Below, piece by piece: positions 1-8,045 of a DNA stretch of 33,287 nucleotides (its first letter is position 1; every line of letters begins with the position of its first letter). Both the position numbers and the translations under genes were made by a program. Under the pieces are notes generated by a model. The model was given only the letters and a program-made list of their open reading frames with translations, ran no database searches and was not told the DNA's origin. Source of the DNA: Eubacteriales bacterium (GTDB lineage Bacteria > Bacillota_A > Clostridia > Lachnospirales > Lachnospiraceae); assembly GCA_030533315.1 (NCBI GenBank), contig JAUNJL010000025.1:1-33287 (forward strand). The letters run 5' to 3'.

Positions 1-48
1 ACTGGCTTTGCGACCACTTTTTGCCTATTTCATCTGCAAAAGTCAGGA

Positions 49-233
49 TATAATACTTTTCGATGGATTGCAAGCTTTTTTTGTAAAAAAGAGAAATTTT
101 TTGATGGGGCCCCCACTTATAGACTGTATTTATAAACCTTGCCTTGCCGGGTATCAGCAGTCAGTGGGAAAAAATCGAATAACAAAAAGTCCGGTTTCCG
201 TTTGGTCAGTGCCAGCGGGAGCCGGGCTTTTTT
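49..233 (+). ncRNA. possible short structured transcript ending at an intrinsic terminator
   Basis: A TATAAT box at 49-54 is followed by a region that can fold. CCCACT at 112-117 and GACTG at 122-126 pair with CAGTC at 158-162 and AGTGGG at 163-168, leaving a 4-nt bulge, and a strong terminator follows at 184-233. No protein gene lies inside. It could be a small RNA, a leader/attenuator of the parE-parC unit, or the 3' end of an upstream gene outside the window. No good -35 box is visible for the TATAAT, so the 5' end is uncertain, and I recognise no riboswitch class. Confidence 0.3.
184..233 (+). terminator. intrinsic terminator upstream of parE
   Basis: An A-run at 184-188 precedes a hairpin. 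The left arm begins GTCCGG at 189 and the right arm ends GCCGGGC at 227, with CCG/CGG and TTTGG/CCAG pairing inside and a few G-U pairs. Six T residues (228-233) follow. It ends transcription coming from the left and separates it from the parE promoter. Confidence 0.75.
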
Positions 234-313
234 CGCAGTGGATCAGATGGATGAATTGTCAGGAAAAGGGGGCAAAAAGGAGGTACGTTTGGGCGATGGA
301 AATGGATTTCGGC

Positions 314-342
314 TTGCAAAATCGAGAAAAGTTGGGTATGAT
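314..342 (+). promoter_or_regulatory. sigma-A type promoter for parE-parC
   Basis: TTGCAA at 314-319, a 17-bp spacer and TATGAT at 337-342 make a good vegetative promoter. The start point would be near 349, giving a leader of about 70 nt before the ATG at 422. Confidence 0.6.
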
Positions 343-421
343 ATAGAACGAATGTTTGATGAAAGGACGGTGCTGGAGAGGACAGCGCTGGGATGATGAG
401 CAGAAAGGAAATGAAGCAGTC

Positions 422-2347
422 ATGGCAAAAAAAGATAGGTATGATGCCGGGAGTATTTCGGTTCTGGAGGGTCTGGAGGCCGTGCGGAAACGGCCGGGTA
501 TGTACATCGGCAGTGTTTCCAGAAAAGGACTGAATCACCTGATCTATGAGATCGTGGACAATGCGGTGGACGAGCACCTGGCGGGCTTTTGCAGCCTGAT
601 CCATGTGGTTCTGGAAAAGGACGGCTCCTGCACGGTCACGGATAATGGACGGGGGATCCCGGTGGATATGCACGAGAAAGGGGTGTCGGCGGAGAGGCTT
701 GTTTTTACGACCCTTCATGCAGGCGGTAAGTTTGACAACTCCGCTTACAAGACAAGCGGCGGTCTTCATGGCGTAGGCTCCTCGGTGGTCAATGCCCTTT
801 CCACCTATCTGGATATTAGGATCAGCCGTGACGGCTATGTGCATCACGACCATTATGAGAGAGGCGTTCCCACCGTGGAGCTGGAGGAGGGGCTTCTTCC
901 AAGGCTTGGCAGGACAAAGGAGACAGGTACCTGCGTCAATTTTCTTCCCGATCCGGAGATTTTTGAGAAGACCCGTTTCTCCGCCACGGAGGTGAAAAGC
1001 CGTCTTCATGAGACGGCCTACCTAAATCCGGAGCTGACCATCCGCTTCGAGGACAGGCGTCTGGAGGAGCCGGAGGACATCACCTACCATGAGCCGGAGG
1101 GGATCGTGGGCTTTATCCGGGATTTGAACCAAAAGGCGGAGGCGCTCCACGAGCCGGTTTACCTAAAGGGGGAGTCCGAGGGCATCCAGGTGGAGGCCGC
1201 CTTTCAGTTTACCAATGAATTTCGGGAAAATGTCCTGGGGTTTTGCAACAACATCTACAATGCGGAGGGGGGAACCCACCTGACCGGCTTTAAGACCACC
1301 TTCACCACGGTGATGAACAATTATGCCAGGGAGATCGGCGTTTTGAAGGAGAAGGACGCCAATTTCACGGGGGCGGATATTCGGAACGGTATGACGGCCG
1401 TGGTGTCCATCAAGCACCCGGAGCCCCGCTTCGAGGGCCAGACAAAGACGAAGCTGGACAATCAGGATGCCTCCAGGGCGACGGGAAAGGTGCTGGGAGA
1501 GCAGCTGGTTCTGTATTTTGACCGAAACCTGGAAAATCTTAAGACCATCTTGTCCTGTGCGGAGAAGGCTGCCAAGATCCGAAAGACGGAGGAGCGGGCA
1601 AAGACCAACCTGCTCACCAAGCAGAAGTATTCCTTTGACTCCAATGGAAAGCTGGCAAACTGTGAGAAAAAGGACCCCGCCCTCTGTGAGATCTTCATTG
1701 TGGAGGGAGATTCTGCCGGCGGTTCCGCAAAAACGGCCAGAGATCGAAATTACCAGGCCATTCTCCCGATCCGGGGAAAGATCCTGAACGTGGAGAAGGC
1801 CACCATTGACAAGGTGCTGGCAAATGCGGAGATCAAGACCATGATCAACGCCTTCGGCTGCGGTTTTTCCGAGGGATTCGGAAATGACTTTGACATCACG
1901 AAGCTTCGTTACGACAAGATTGTGATCATGGCGGATGCGGACGTGGACGGGGCCCATATTTCCACCCTTCTGCTCACTTTGTTTTACCGTTTCATGCCCG
2001 AGCTGATCTACGAGGGCCATGTGTACATTGCCATGCCGCCTCTTTACAAGGCGATGCCCAAGAAGGGGGCGGAGGAGTATCTTTATGATGACAAGGCCCT
2101 GGAGAGGTATCGGCGTACTCATAAGCCGGGCACCTTCAGCCTCCAAAGGTACAAGGGCTTGGGGGAGATGGATCCGGAGCAGCTTTGGGAGACGACCATG
2201 GATCCTGAGACCAGGAGGATGAAGCGGGTGGAGATCGAGGATGCCCGCCTGGCCTCCAACGTGACGGAGATCCTGATGGGAAGCGACGTGCCGCCTCGAA
2301 AAGCCTTTATCTACCAGCACGCCGCCGATGCGGAGCTGGACGTATAA
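422..2347 (+). CDS. parE: type IIA DNA topoisomerase, ATPase subunit B (topoisomerase IV ParE-like)
   Basis: This 641-residue protein is the ATPase and TOPRIM subunit of a gyrase/topoisomerase IV heterotetramer that passes one DNA duplex through another. The GHKL ATPase shows Glu43 and Asn47 in the EIVDNAVDE block, DNGRGIP at 74-80 and the lid GGLHGVGSS near 113-121. The TOPRIM domain has EGDSAGGSA from residue 428 and DADVDGAH from 505. The C-terminal block RYKGLGEM is present. I chose the ATG at 422 (MAKKDRYD) over an in-frame ATG at 356 because family homology starts there and an AAGGAA lies upstream. The next gene, its A subunit, begins 25 bp downstream. GyrB and ParE are hard to separate by sequence; I assign ParE because the partner lacks a GyrA box. 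Confidence 0.9.
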   Translation: MAKKDRYDAGSISVLEGLEAVRKRPGMYIGSVSRKGLNHLIYEIVDNAVDEHLAGFCSLIHVVLEKDGSCTVTDNGRGIPVDMHEKGVSAERLVFTTLHAGGKFDNSAYKTSGGLHGVGSSVVNALSTYLDIRISRDGYVHHDHYERGVPTVELEEGLLPRLGRTKETGTCVNFLPDPEIFEKTRFSATEVKSRLHETAYLNPELTIRFEDRRLEEPEDITYHEPEGIVGFIRDLNQKAEALHEPVYLKGESEGIQVEAAFQFTNEFRENVLGFCNNIYNAEGGTHLTGFKTTFTTVMNNYAREIGVLKEKDANFTGADIRNGMTAVVSIKHPEPRFEGQTKTKLDNQDASRATGKVLGEQLVLYFDRNLENLKTILSCAEKAAKIRKTEERAKTNLLTKQKYSFDSNGKLANCEKKDPALCEIFIVEGDSAGGSAKTARDRNYQAILPIRGKILNVEKATIDKVLANAEIKTMINAFGCGFSEGFGNDFDITKLRYDKIVIMADADVDGAHISTLLLTLFYRFMPELIYEGHVYIAMPPLYKAMPKKGAEEYLYDDKALERYRRTHKPGTFSLQRYKGLGEMDPEQLWETTMDPETRRMKRVEIEDARLASNVTEILMGSDVPPRKAFIYQHAADAELDV

Positions 2348-2372
2348 GGGGACAGAAAAGAGGGAATTATTT

Positions 2373-4619
2373 ATGGAAACGAAGCAGGAGAATGTGATCG
2401 CTGCCGACTATTCGGAGGTGATGCAGAAATCTTATATTGATTATGCCATGAGCGTCATTGTCTCGAGGGCGCTCCCGGATGTGCGGGATGGCTTGAAGCC
2501 GGTGCAGAGAAGGACGCTTTATGATATGTACGAGCTGGGGATCCGGTACGACAGACCCTACCGGAAATGCGCCCGTATCGTGGGAGATACCATGGGTAAG
2601 TACCATCCCCACGGAGACAGCTCCATTTATGAGGCTCTGGTGGTTATGGCCCAGGACTTCAAGAAAGGAAGGACCCTGGTGGACGGCCACGGGAACTTCG
2701 GTTCCATTGAGGGGGACGGGGCGGCCGCCATGCGATACACGGAGGCCAGGCTGGAAAAACTGACTCAGGACGTGTTCCTGGCAGATCTGGACAAGGACGT
2801 GGTGGATTTTGTGCCAAATTTTGACGAGACGGAAAGGGAACCCTCCGTCCTGCCGGTGCGTATTCCCAACCTTTTGGTAAACGGGGCGGACGGCATCGCC
2901 GTGGGGATGGCCACCAGCATTCCGCCCCACAACCTGGGTGAGGTGGTGGACGCCGTCAAAGCCTACATGAAAAACAATTCCATCAGCGTCAAGGGCCTGA
3001 TGCGGTACCTGAAGGGGCCGGATTTTCCCACAGGCGGGATCGTGGTCAACAAGGATGAGCTCCTGCAGATTTATGAGACCGGCACGGGCAAGATCCGCCT
3101 GCGGGGCAGGGTGGAGACGGAAAAGCTGAAGGGAGGACGCCAGCAGCTGGTGATCACCCAGATCCCCTACACCATGCTGGGGGCAAACATCGGAAAATTT
3201 TTGAACGACGTGGCCTCTCTGGTGGAGACGAAAAAGACCACGGATATCGTGGACATTTCCAACCAGTCCTCCAAGGAAGGCATCCGTATCGTCCTGGAGC
3301 TGAAAAAGGATGCGGACGTGGAGAACCTCACCAACATGCTTTATAAGAAAACAAGGCTGGAGGACACCTTTGGGGTCAATATGCTGGCGGTGGCAAAGGG
3401 GCGCCCGGAGACTTTGAGCCTGAAGCAGCTGGTGGAGTACCATGTGGATTTTCTCTTTGAGATCACCAATCGGAAGTACACCACCCTGCTGAACAAGGAG
3501 CTGGAAAAAAAGGAGATCCAGGAGGGGCTGATCAAGGCCTGCGACGTCATTGACCTGATCATTGAGATCCTGAGAGGCAGCAAAAGCCGCGAGCAGGTGA
3601 AAAGGTGCCTGGTGGAGGGAGCGGCCGAGGGCATCCGGTTTAAGTCAAGAGCCAGCGTAAAGGCGGCAAAGGAGCTTCATTTCAGCGAAAAGCAGGCAAA
3701 CGCCATTCTGGAAATGCGCCTGTATAAGCTGATCGGCCTGGAGCTGGAGGCTTTGGAGGCGGAATACCAGCAGACCATGAAGAACATTTCCCGTTACCAG
3801 GACATCCTGAACCATTATGATTCCATGGCGGAGGTGATCATGGAGGACCTGGACGCCATCAAGAAGGAGTATTCGGTGAAGAGGCGAACCTCCATCGAAA
3901 ACGCGGAGGAAGCCGTGTACGAGGAAAAGAAGATGGAGGAAATGGAGGTCTGCTTCTTGATGGACCGCTTCGGTTATATGAAGCTGATCGATAAAAATAC
4001 GTATGAGCGGAACAGGGAAGCGGCTCACGGGGAGAACAAGTACGTGTTCTCCTGCCTGAACACGGATAAGATCTGCATTTTTACCGACCTGGGGCGGATG
4101 CACACCGTGAAGGTGGCGGACATCCCTCTGGTGCGCTTCCGGGACAAGGGAACCCCGGCGGACAATCTGGGAAATTATGACAGCGCAAAGGAGCGGATGC
4201 TTTATGTGGCTCCCATGTCCCAGGTGAAGACCTCCACCCTGCTGTTTGTGACGGCCGCCTCCATGTGTAAGCTGGTGGACGGGGCGGAGTTCGATGTCTC
4301 CAAGCGTACCATTGTATCCACAAAGCTGAACGAGGAGGACAGCCTGATCTTCGTGGGGGCCTCCGATGAGATGGAGCAGGTGGTCCTTGCCAGCAGCGGC
4401 GGTTCCTTCCTGCGCTTCCTGAAGCAGGAAATATCATCCATGAAGAAAACCGCCGTGGGTGTGCGGGGGATGAAGCTGGGCGAGGGGGAGACGGTGACGG
4501 GGGCGTACCTGCTGGAATCCCGCCAGGAGTACACCATCACCCACAACGGAAAGCCGTTTTCACTGAACAAGGTACGCCTTTCCAAACGAGATACCAAGGG
4601 CGTGAGGCCAAGAGGCTGA
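2373..4619 (+). CDS. parC: type IIA DNA topoisomerase, cleavage subunit A (topoisomerase IV ParC-like)
   Basis: This 748-residue protein is the DNA-cleaving partner of the preceding subunit. The winged-helix core has the active-site Tyr122 in AAMRYTE, matching E. coli GyrA numbering, and the quinolone region reads [10 protein letters not shown], with Ser83 and Glu87 at the usual positions. A coiled-coil tower and a C-terminal beta-pinwheel follow. The core is GyrA-like (GNFGSIEGD), but the place where the GyrA box QRRGGRG should sit, just after [12 protein letters not shown], reads [10 protein letters not shown]. Without that box, wrapping and negative supercoiling are not expected (family knowledge), so a decatenase role is likely. 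The start at 2373 has AGAGGGA seven bases upstream. A second, true gyrase pair is presumably elsewhere in the genome. Confidence 0.88.
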   Translation: METKQENVIAADYSEVMQKSYIDYAMSVIVSRALPDVRDGLKPVQRRTLYDMYELGIRYDRPYRKCARIVGDTMGKYHPHGDSSIYEALVVMAQDFKKGRTLVDGHGNFGSIEGDGAAAMRYTEARLEKLTQDVFLADLDKDVVDFVPNFDETEREPSVLPVRIPNLLVNGADGIAVGMATSIPPHNLGEVVDAVKAYMKNNSISVKGLMRYLKGPDFPTGGIVVNKDELLQIYETGTGKIRLRGRVETEKLKGGRQQLVITQIPYTMLGANIGKFLNDVASLVETKKTTDIVDISNQSSKEGIRIVLELKKDADVENLTNMLYKKTRLEDTFGVNMLAVAKGRPETLSLKQLVEYHVDFLFEITNRKYTTLLNKELEKKEIQEGLIKACDVIDLIIEILRGSKSREQVKRCLVEGAAEGIRFKSRASVKAAKELHFSEKQANAILEMRLYKLIGLELEALEAEYQQTMKNISRYQDILNHYDSMAEVIMEDLDAIKKEYSVKRRTSIENAEEAVYEEKKMEEMEVCFLMDRFGYMKLIDKNTYERNREAAHGENKYVFSCLNTDKICIFTDLGRMHTVKVADIPLVRFRDKGTPADNLGNYDSAKERMLYVAPMSQVKTSTLLFVTAASMCKLVDGAEFDVSKRTIVSTKLNEEDSLIFVGASDEMEQVVLASSGGSFLRFLKQEISSMKKTAVGVRGMKLGEGETVTGAYLLESRQEYTITHNGKPFSLNKVRLSKRDTKGVRPRG

Positions 4620-4658
4620 AAAAAAGCGGCTGCCCACAGCATTTCTGTGGACAGCCGC
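4619..4658 (-). terminator. intrinsic terminator for marR (distal)
   Basis: A 14-bp hairpin with one mismatch runs from GCGGCTG at 4626 to CAGCCGC ending at 4658, with a 5-nt loop. Read on the - strand it is followed by seven T residues (4625-4619), a classic terminator. On the + strand the same hairpin is followed by A residues, so it is not a canonical end for parC. Confidence 0.7.
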
Positions 4659-4720
4659 AAAAAGTGAAGACCGGTACGCAGGAGCCTCAAATGAGGGAGG
4701 GGGCTCCGGTACCGGTCTTC
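4659..4720 (-). terminator. second hairpin terminator for marR (proximal)
   Basis: A perfect 12-bp stem, GAAGACCGGTAC at 4666-4677 with GTACCGGTCTTC at 4709-4720, encloses a second stem GGAGCC/GGCTCC at 4681-4686 and 4702-4707. Read on the - strand it runs into AC and then five T residues at 4663-4659. With the next hairpin it forms a tandem terminator downstream of marR. It may also help stabilise the parC 3' end. Confidence 0.5.
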
Positions 4721-4899
4721 TTCCCTATGGGAAGGAAAATGAATATGTATAAGATGTAAGGCAGCCAGTTCCTCTGGCACCAAATGGCTTGCGCCGGCCA
4801 AAGGGTCGTCTGCCCTTCATCTCCAAGGTTGTGCTTCCCTTGGGGATAGACCCGGGGAAAGCTCTCGAATGGAGAAGTGGATCACTTTATTATGGAAGC

Positions 4900-5331
4900 T
4901 CAAAGCTTCGGAAAAATCTTCAGCGCACCCTGGGAAGCCTTGTCAAGGAGAGCAAGAAGCGTCTCCTTCTCCTGAGGGGTGAGAGAAGAAAATGCCAGAT
5001 CGTCCCACTGGTAAAAGAGCTGATGGCTCTTGTCGTAGACCGCACGCCCTTTGGGGGTGAGGGTCAGGACGTTGGCTCGTCTGTCCTTTTCGTTTTTTCG
5101 CCGCTTTAGGAAGCCATTTTCCGAAAGCTTGGCGATGGTACGGTTCAGATATCCGGGGTCCATGTCAAGGGCATGGGCCAACTCTTTCGGAGCACAGCTT
5201 TCGTACTTCCCCAGATAAATCAGCACGAAGATCTGTCCGTAGGTTACGCCCATCCGAGCCAGCTCCTCTGTGCAGTACCTTGTAAAACATTTCCGAAGAA
5301 TGGAAATATGGAAGGCCAGAGAATCTTTCAT
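4900..5331 (-). CDS. MarR-family transcriptional regulator
   Basis: This 143-residue protein has the MarR winged-helix layout: an N-terminal dimerisation helix, a helix-turn-helix around residues 45-75 (ELAHALDMDPGYLNRTIAKL), the wing (KDRRANVLTLTPKG) and a C-terminal helix. MarR proteins are dimeric DNA-binding repressors or activators whose binding is relieved by small ligands or oxidation. The start at 5331 has AAAGGGG about 11 bases upstream. The gene stands alone on the - strand between two + strand operons, with its own consensus promoter, an overlapping palindrome and two terminators. No efflux or enzyme gene is next to it, so autoregulation is inferred and other targets are unknown. 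Confidence 0.88.
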   Translation of the reverse strand: MKDSLAFHISILRKCFTRYCTEELARMGVTYGQIFVLIYLGKYESCAPKELAHALDMDPGYLNRTIAKLSENGFLKRRKNEKDRRANVLTLTPKGRAVYDKSHQLFYQWDDLAFSSLTPQEKETLLALLDKASQGALKIFPKL

Positions 5332-5352
5332 GAAACAGGACCCCTTTGTTAG

Positions 5353-5365
5353 TTGACTGAGTCAA
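5353..5365. promoter_or_regulatory. palindromic operator candidate for MarR
   Basis: TTGACTGAGTCAA is a perfect 6-1-6 palindrome. It abuts the -10 box of the marR promoter (5365-5370) and covers the expected start site, a classic position for a repressor. Binding by the adjacent MarR protein is inferred. Confidence 0.6.
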
Positions 5366-5393
5366 ATATATACCCCCCGCCGGGGAATGTCAA
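5365..5393 (-). promoter_or_regulatory. consensus promoter of marR
   Basis: On the - strand, TTGACA (5393-5388) is followed by a 17-bp spacer and TATATT (5370-5365). This is the strongest sigma-A match in the window and it drives marR. Confidence 0.75.
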
Positions 5394-5566
5394 GGGAATT
5401 ACAGACCTGAATTTGTGGACGAATGAAGGAGAGGCGGCCGCTTCAGGAGGAGAGCTGGATCCTGGCTGCCTTAATGGATTGGACGGCTCATTTTCAGCAA
5501 GTGGAAATGACAGGTGTGAACTGTAAGGGCAGATCCGCCCTTTCACCGAAAAGTTTGCAAAAACTA

Positions 5567-5595
5567 TTGCAATTACAAGGGAAAGGTGTTACACT
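5567..5595 (+). promoter_or_regulatory. promoter of the rimP-nusA-infB operon
   Basis: TTGCAA at 5567-5572, a 17-bp spacer and TACACT at 5590-5595. The start would be near 5602, leaving about 88 nt of leader before rimP. The leader contains the hairpin at 5624-5649. Between marR and this promoter (5394-5566) I see only a small hairpin, AAGGGC/GCCCTT near 5525-5543, and no gene. Confidence 0.6.
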
Positions 5596-5623
5596 GTAGC
5601 AAGAAACTAAGAACCTGTTGGCG

Positions 5624-5649
5624 TAGGAGTGGGCTTTGGCCCACTCCTA
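5624..5649 (+). promoter_or_regulatory. perfect 11-bp leader hairpin ahead of rimP
   Basis: TAGGAGTGGGC pairs perfectly with GCCCACTCCTA across a TTTG loop, followed by a short T-rich stretch. It sits in the transcribed leader of the rimP operon. Similar GAGTGGG/CCCACTC hairpins ahead of rimP in other Firmicutes come to mind from memory. The role is unknown: a weak terminator/attenuator or a binding site for an operon product. Confidence 0.55.
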
Positions 5650-5689
5650 TTTGCTGATATGGGCACAGGCAGAAAGGCAGGTGGGAAGT

Positions 5690-6154
5690 ATGAGAAGACG
5701 GGAGGAATACGAGCAAAAGGCCCTGAAGCTCCTGGAGCCGATCGTGGAAGGGTTTGGTTTTGAGCTTGTGGACGTGGAGTACGTGAAGGAGGCGGGCAAC
5801 TGGTACCTTCGGGGCTACATTGACAAGCCGGGGGGGATCACCGTGAATGACTGTGAGGCGGTGAGCCGGATCTTCGGCGACAAGCTGGATGAGGATGATT
5901 TTATCCAGGAAAGCTACATCATGGAGATCAGCTCCCCGGGACTGGACAGACCCCTGAAGAAAGAGAAGGACTTTGCCCGGAGCATGGGCAAGCTGGTGGA
6001 GATCCGCACCTACCGGCCGATCGAAAAACAAAAAGAGTTTTACGGCGTCCTGACCGCATATGATAGTAACGGTGTGACGATCGAGGAGGAGGGGAAGGAG
6101 AGAGTGTTCGATAAGAAGGACATTGCCCTCATCCGGCTGGCTATCGTGTTTTAG
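5690..6154 (+). CDS. rimP: ribosome maturation factor RimP
   Basis: RimP helps assemble the head of the 30S ribosomal subunit. The 154-residue protein has the N-terminal alpha/beta domain (GFELVDVEYVKEAGNWYLRGYID, residues about 22-44, in which DVEY and YID are family signatures), a central block (DCEAVSRIFGDKLDE, then EISSPGLDRPL) and a C-terminal small beta barrel (EFYGVLTAYDSNGVTIEEE). I took the ATG at 5690 rather than the upstream in-frame ATG at 5636, because 5636 lies inside the leader hairpin and AGGTGGG precedes 5690. It is the first gene of the conserved rimP-nusA-infB operon, and nusA follows after 68 bp. Confidence 0.95.
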   Translation: MRRREEYEQKALKLLEPIVEGFGFELVDVEYVKEAGNWYLRGYIDKPGGITVNDCEAVSRIFGDKLDEDDFIQESYIMEISSPGLDRPLKKEKDFARSMGKLVEIRTYRPIEKQKEFYGVLTAYDSNGVTIEEEGKERVFDKKDIALIRLAIVF

Positions 6155-6222
6155 GCACCCGTTCCGGTGAATGAACGGCTGCGATCTTAGAGGAGTTGAA
6201 TCATCAGGAGGAAAAGAGCAAA

Positions 6223-7428
6223 ATGAACAGAGAGTTAATGGAGGCACTGGATACTCTGGAAAAAGAGAAAAACATCAGCAAAGAGACGCTGTTGGAGGCG
6301 ATTGAACAGTCCCTGATCCAGGCCTGCAAGAACCATTTTGGCAAGGCAGACAACGTACACGTGACCATAGATCATGAAACCTGTGACTTCAGTGTGTATG
6401 CGGACCGGACCGTGGTGGAGTACGTGGAGGACCCAGTGGAGGAGATCTCCCTGGCGGAGGCCCAGAAGATCAACACCAATGCGGAGATCGGTGATACCGT
6501 CAAGGTGCAGATCCAATCGGACAAATTTGGACGCATTGCCACGCAGAATGCAAAAAACGTGATCCTGCAGAAGATCCGGGAGGAGGAGCGAAAGGTTCTC
6601 TACGACCAGTATTACGGCATCGAAAAAGAGGTGGTGACCGGTATCGTCCAGAGGATCATGGGGCGGAACGTGAGCATCAACCTGGGAAAGGCGGATGCCA
6701 TACTCAGTGAGAACGAGCAGGTGAAGGGCGAGAGCTTCCAGCCCACGGAGCGCATCAAGGTCTACATCCTGGAGGTGAAGGATACGCCGAAGGGTCCCAG
6801 GATCCTTGTTTCCCGCACCCATCCCGGCCTTGTAAAGAGGCTTTTCGAGTCGGAGGTGGCCGAGGTGAAGGACGGCACGGTGGAGATCAGGAGCATTGCC
6901 AGAGAGGCGGGCTCCCGCACGAAGATCGCGGTTTCCAGCAACGATCCCGACGTGGATCCGGTGGGCGCCTGCGTCGGCGTCAATGGCTCCAGGGTCAGCG
7001 CCGTTGTCAACGAGCTGAGAGGAGAAAAGATCGACATCATCAACTGGGATGACAACCCGGCGATCCTCATAGAAAATTCCCTGAGTCCGGCCAAGGTCAT
7101 CGCCGTGATGGCGGATCCGGACGAGAAGACGGCCCTGGTGGTGGTTCCCGACTACCAGCTTTCCCTGGCCATCGGCAAGGAGGGGCAGAACGCCCGCCTG
7201 GCCGCCCGTCTCACCGGCTTCAAGATCGACATCAAGAGCGAGACACAGGCGAAGGAAGCCGGGGACTTCTATGACTACGAGGACGACGATGAGTATTATG
7301 AGGACGACGAGTACGAGGAAGATCTGGAGGAGCTGGAGAGTCTTTCGGAAGAGGAGGAGTACCTGCCGGAGGATGAGGATTTAGAGGAGATCCTTCCAGA
7401 TGGGGAGGACTATGAGGATGAGGAGTAA
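6223..7428 (+). CDS. nusA: transcription termination/antitermination factor NusA
   Basis: NusA binds RNA polymerase and nascent RNA to control pausing, termination and antitermination. The 401-residue protein has the N-terminal polymerase-binding domain (about 1-125), an S1 domain (about 130-200) and two KH domains (about 200-345, with [18 protein letters not shown] in KH2). It then ends in a very acidic tail of about 50 residues rich in Asp, Glu and Tyr, in place of the AR repeats of proteobacterial NusA. The ATG at 6223 has AGGAGG 11 bases upstream; an in-frame TTG at 6196 is less likely. The 3' end overlaps the ylxR start, which suggests translational coupling. Confidence 0.96.
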   Translation: MNRELMEALDTLEKEKNISKETLLEAIEQSLIQACKNHFGKADNVHVTIDHETCDFSVYADRTVVEYVEDPVEEISLAEAQKINTNAEIGDTVKVQIQSDKFGRIATQNAKNVILQKIREEERKVLYDQYYGIEKEVVTGIVQRIMGRNVSINLGKADAILSENEQVKGESFQPTERIKVYILEVKDTPKGPRILVSRTHPGLVKRLFESEVAEVKDGTVEIRSIAREAGSRTKIAVSSNDPDVDPVGACVGVNGSRVSAVVNELRGEKIDIINWDDNPAILIENSLSPAKVIAVMADPDEKTALVVVPDYQLSLAIGKEGQNARLAARLTGFKIDIKSETQAKEAGDFYDYEDDDEYYEDDEYEEDLEELESLSEEEEYLPEDEDLEEILPDGEDYEDEE

Positions 7429-7681
7429 GCCTCCCATGCGCCAGTGTACGGGCTGCAGGGAAATGAAAAACAAAAAAGAGATGATCCGGGTGATCCGGAC
7501 GGCGGAGGGGGAGATCCAGCTGGATGCCACCGGCAAGAAGAACGGCCGGGGAGCCTACCTTTGCTTTTCCCGGGAATGCCTGGAAAAGGCCAGGAAGAAC
7601 CGGGGGCTGGAGAGGGCCTTGAAGGTCCCTATCCCGGAGGAGGTTTACGGGAAGCTGGAAAAGGAGTTTGAGGAAAATTGA
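7418..7681 (+). CDS. ylxR: YlxR/RnpM family RNA-binding protein (DUF448)
   Basis: This small basic protein of 87 residues has the family signature MRQCTGCREMKNKKEMIRVI near the N-terminus and the block NGRGAYLCFSRECLEKA in the middle. In Bacillus relatives YlxR (RnpM) has been reported to bind RNase P RNA and modulate it. The gene overlaps the nusA stop. Two in-frame ATG codons compete, at 7412 and 7418; I prefer 7418 because GGGGAGG at 7402-7408 is then nine bases away. The end overlaps the TTG start of the next gene. Confidence 0.9.
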   Translation: MRSKPPMRQCTGCREMKNKKEMIRVIRTAEGEIQLDATGKKNGRGAYLCFSRECLEKARKNRGLERALKVPIPEEVYGKLEKEFEEN

Positions 7682-7992
7682 CAGATCATCGTAAGGTACG
7701 GGCCCTGATCGGCCTGGCCACAAAGGCAGGAAAGGTCGTCAGCGGGGAATTTTCCACAGAAAAGTCCGTGAAAACGGGAAAGGGACAGCTGGTGATCGTG
7801 GCGGAGGACGCCTCCGGGAACACGAAGAAGAAATTTCGGAACATGTGTGAGTTTTACCAGGTTCCCATCTACTTTTTGCTGGATAAGGAGAGCCTTGGAA
7901 AAGCCATAGGAAAGGAATTTCGGGCCAGCCTGGCCGTGCAGGACGAGAACTTCGCCAAGGCCATCCAAAAGGAACTGGCGAACATGGGATAA
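7678..7992 (+). CDS. ylxQ: L7Ae/L30e/S12e-family RNA-binding protein YlxQ
   Basis: This 104-residue protein has the L7Ae-like fold sequence: IGLATKAGKVVSGEF near the N-terminus, LVIVAEDASGNTKKKF in the middle and VPIYFLLDKESLGKAIGKE after it. Bacterial YlxQ proteins bind kink-turn RNAs in vitro; their target in the cell is not settled. The most likely start is the TTG at 7678, which overlaps the ylxR stop as TTGA, with AAGGAG about 12 bases upstream. No ATG exists near the conserved N-terminus, so the TTG start is forced. It sits between ylxR and infB, as in other Firmicutes. Confidence 0.88.
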   Translation: MTDHRKVRALIGLATKAGKVVSGEFSTEKSVKTGKGQLVIVAEDASGNTKKKFRNMCEFYQVPIYFLLDKESLGKAIGKEFRASLAVQDENFAKAIQKELANMG

Positions 7993-8045
7993 AGAAAACG
8001 GAACAGCCGTTTTCCAGGTGAATTTGGTAAGAAGGAGGGAGCTTG

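Noticed and set aside
206..1009. Antisense open frame overlapping the 5' end of parE
   Set aside because: Overlaps the ATPase domain of parE and the promoter region; no ribosome binding site or recognisable domain.
4789..5109. + strand open frame of 106 codons opposite marR
   Set aside because: Lies mostly antisense to marR, has no good ribosome binding site, and resembles no family I know.
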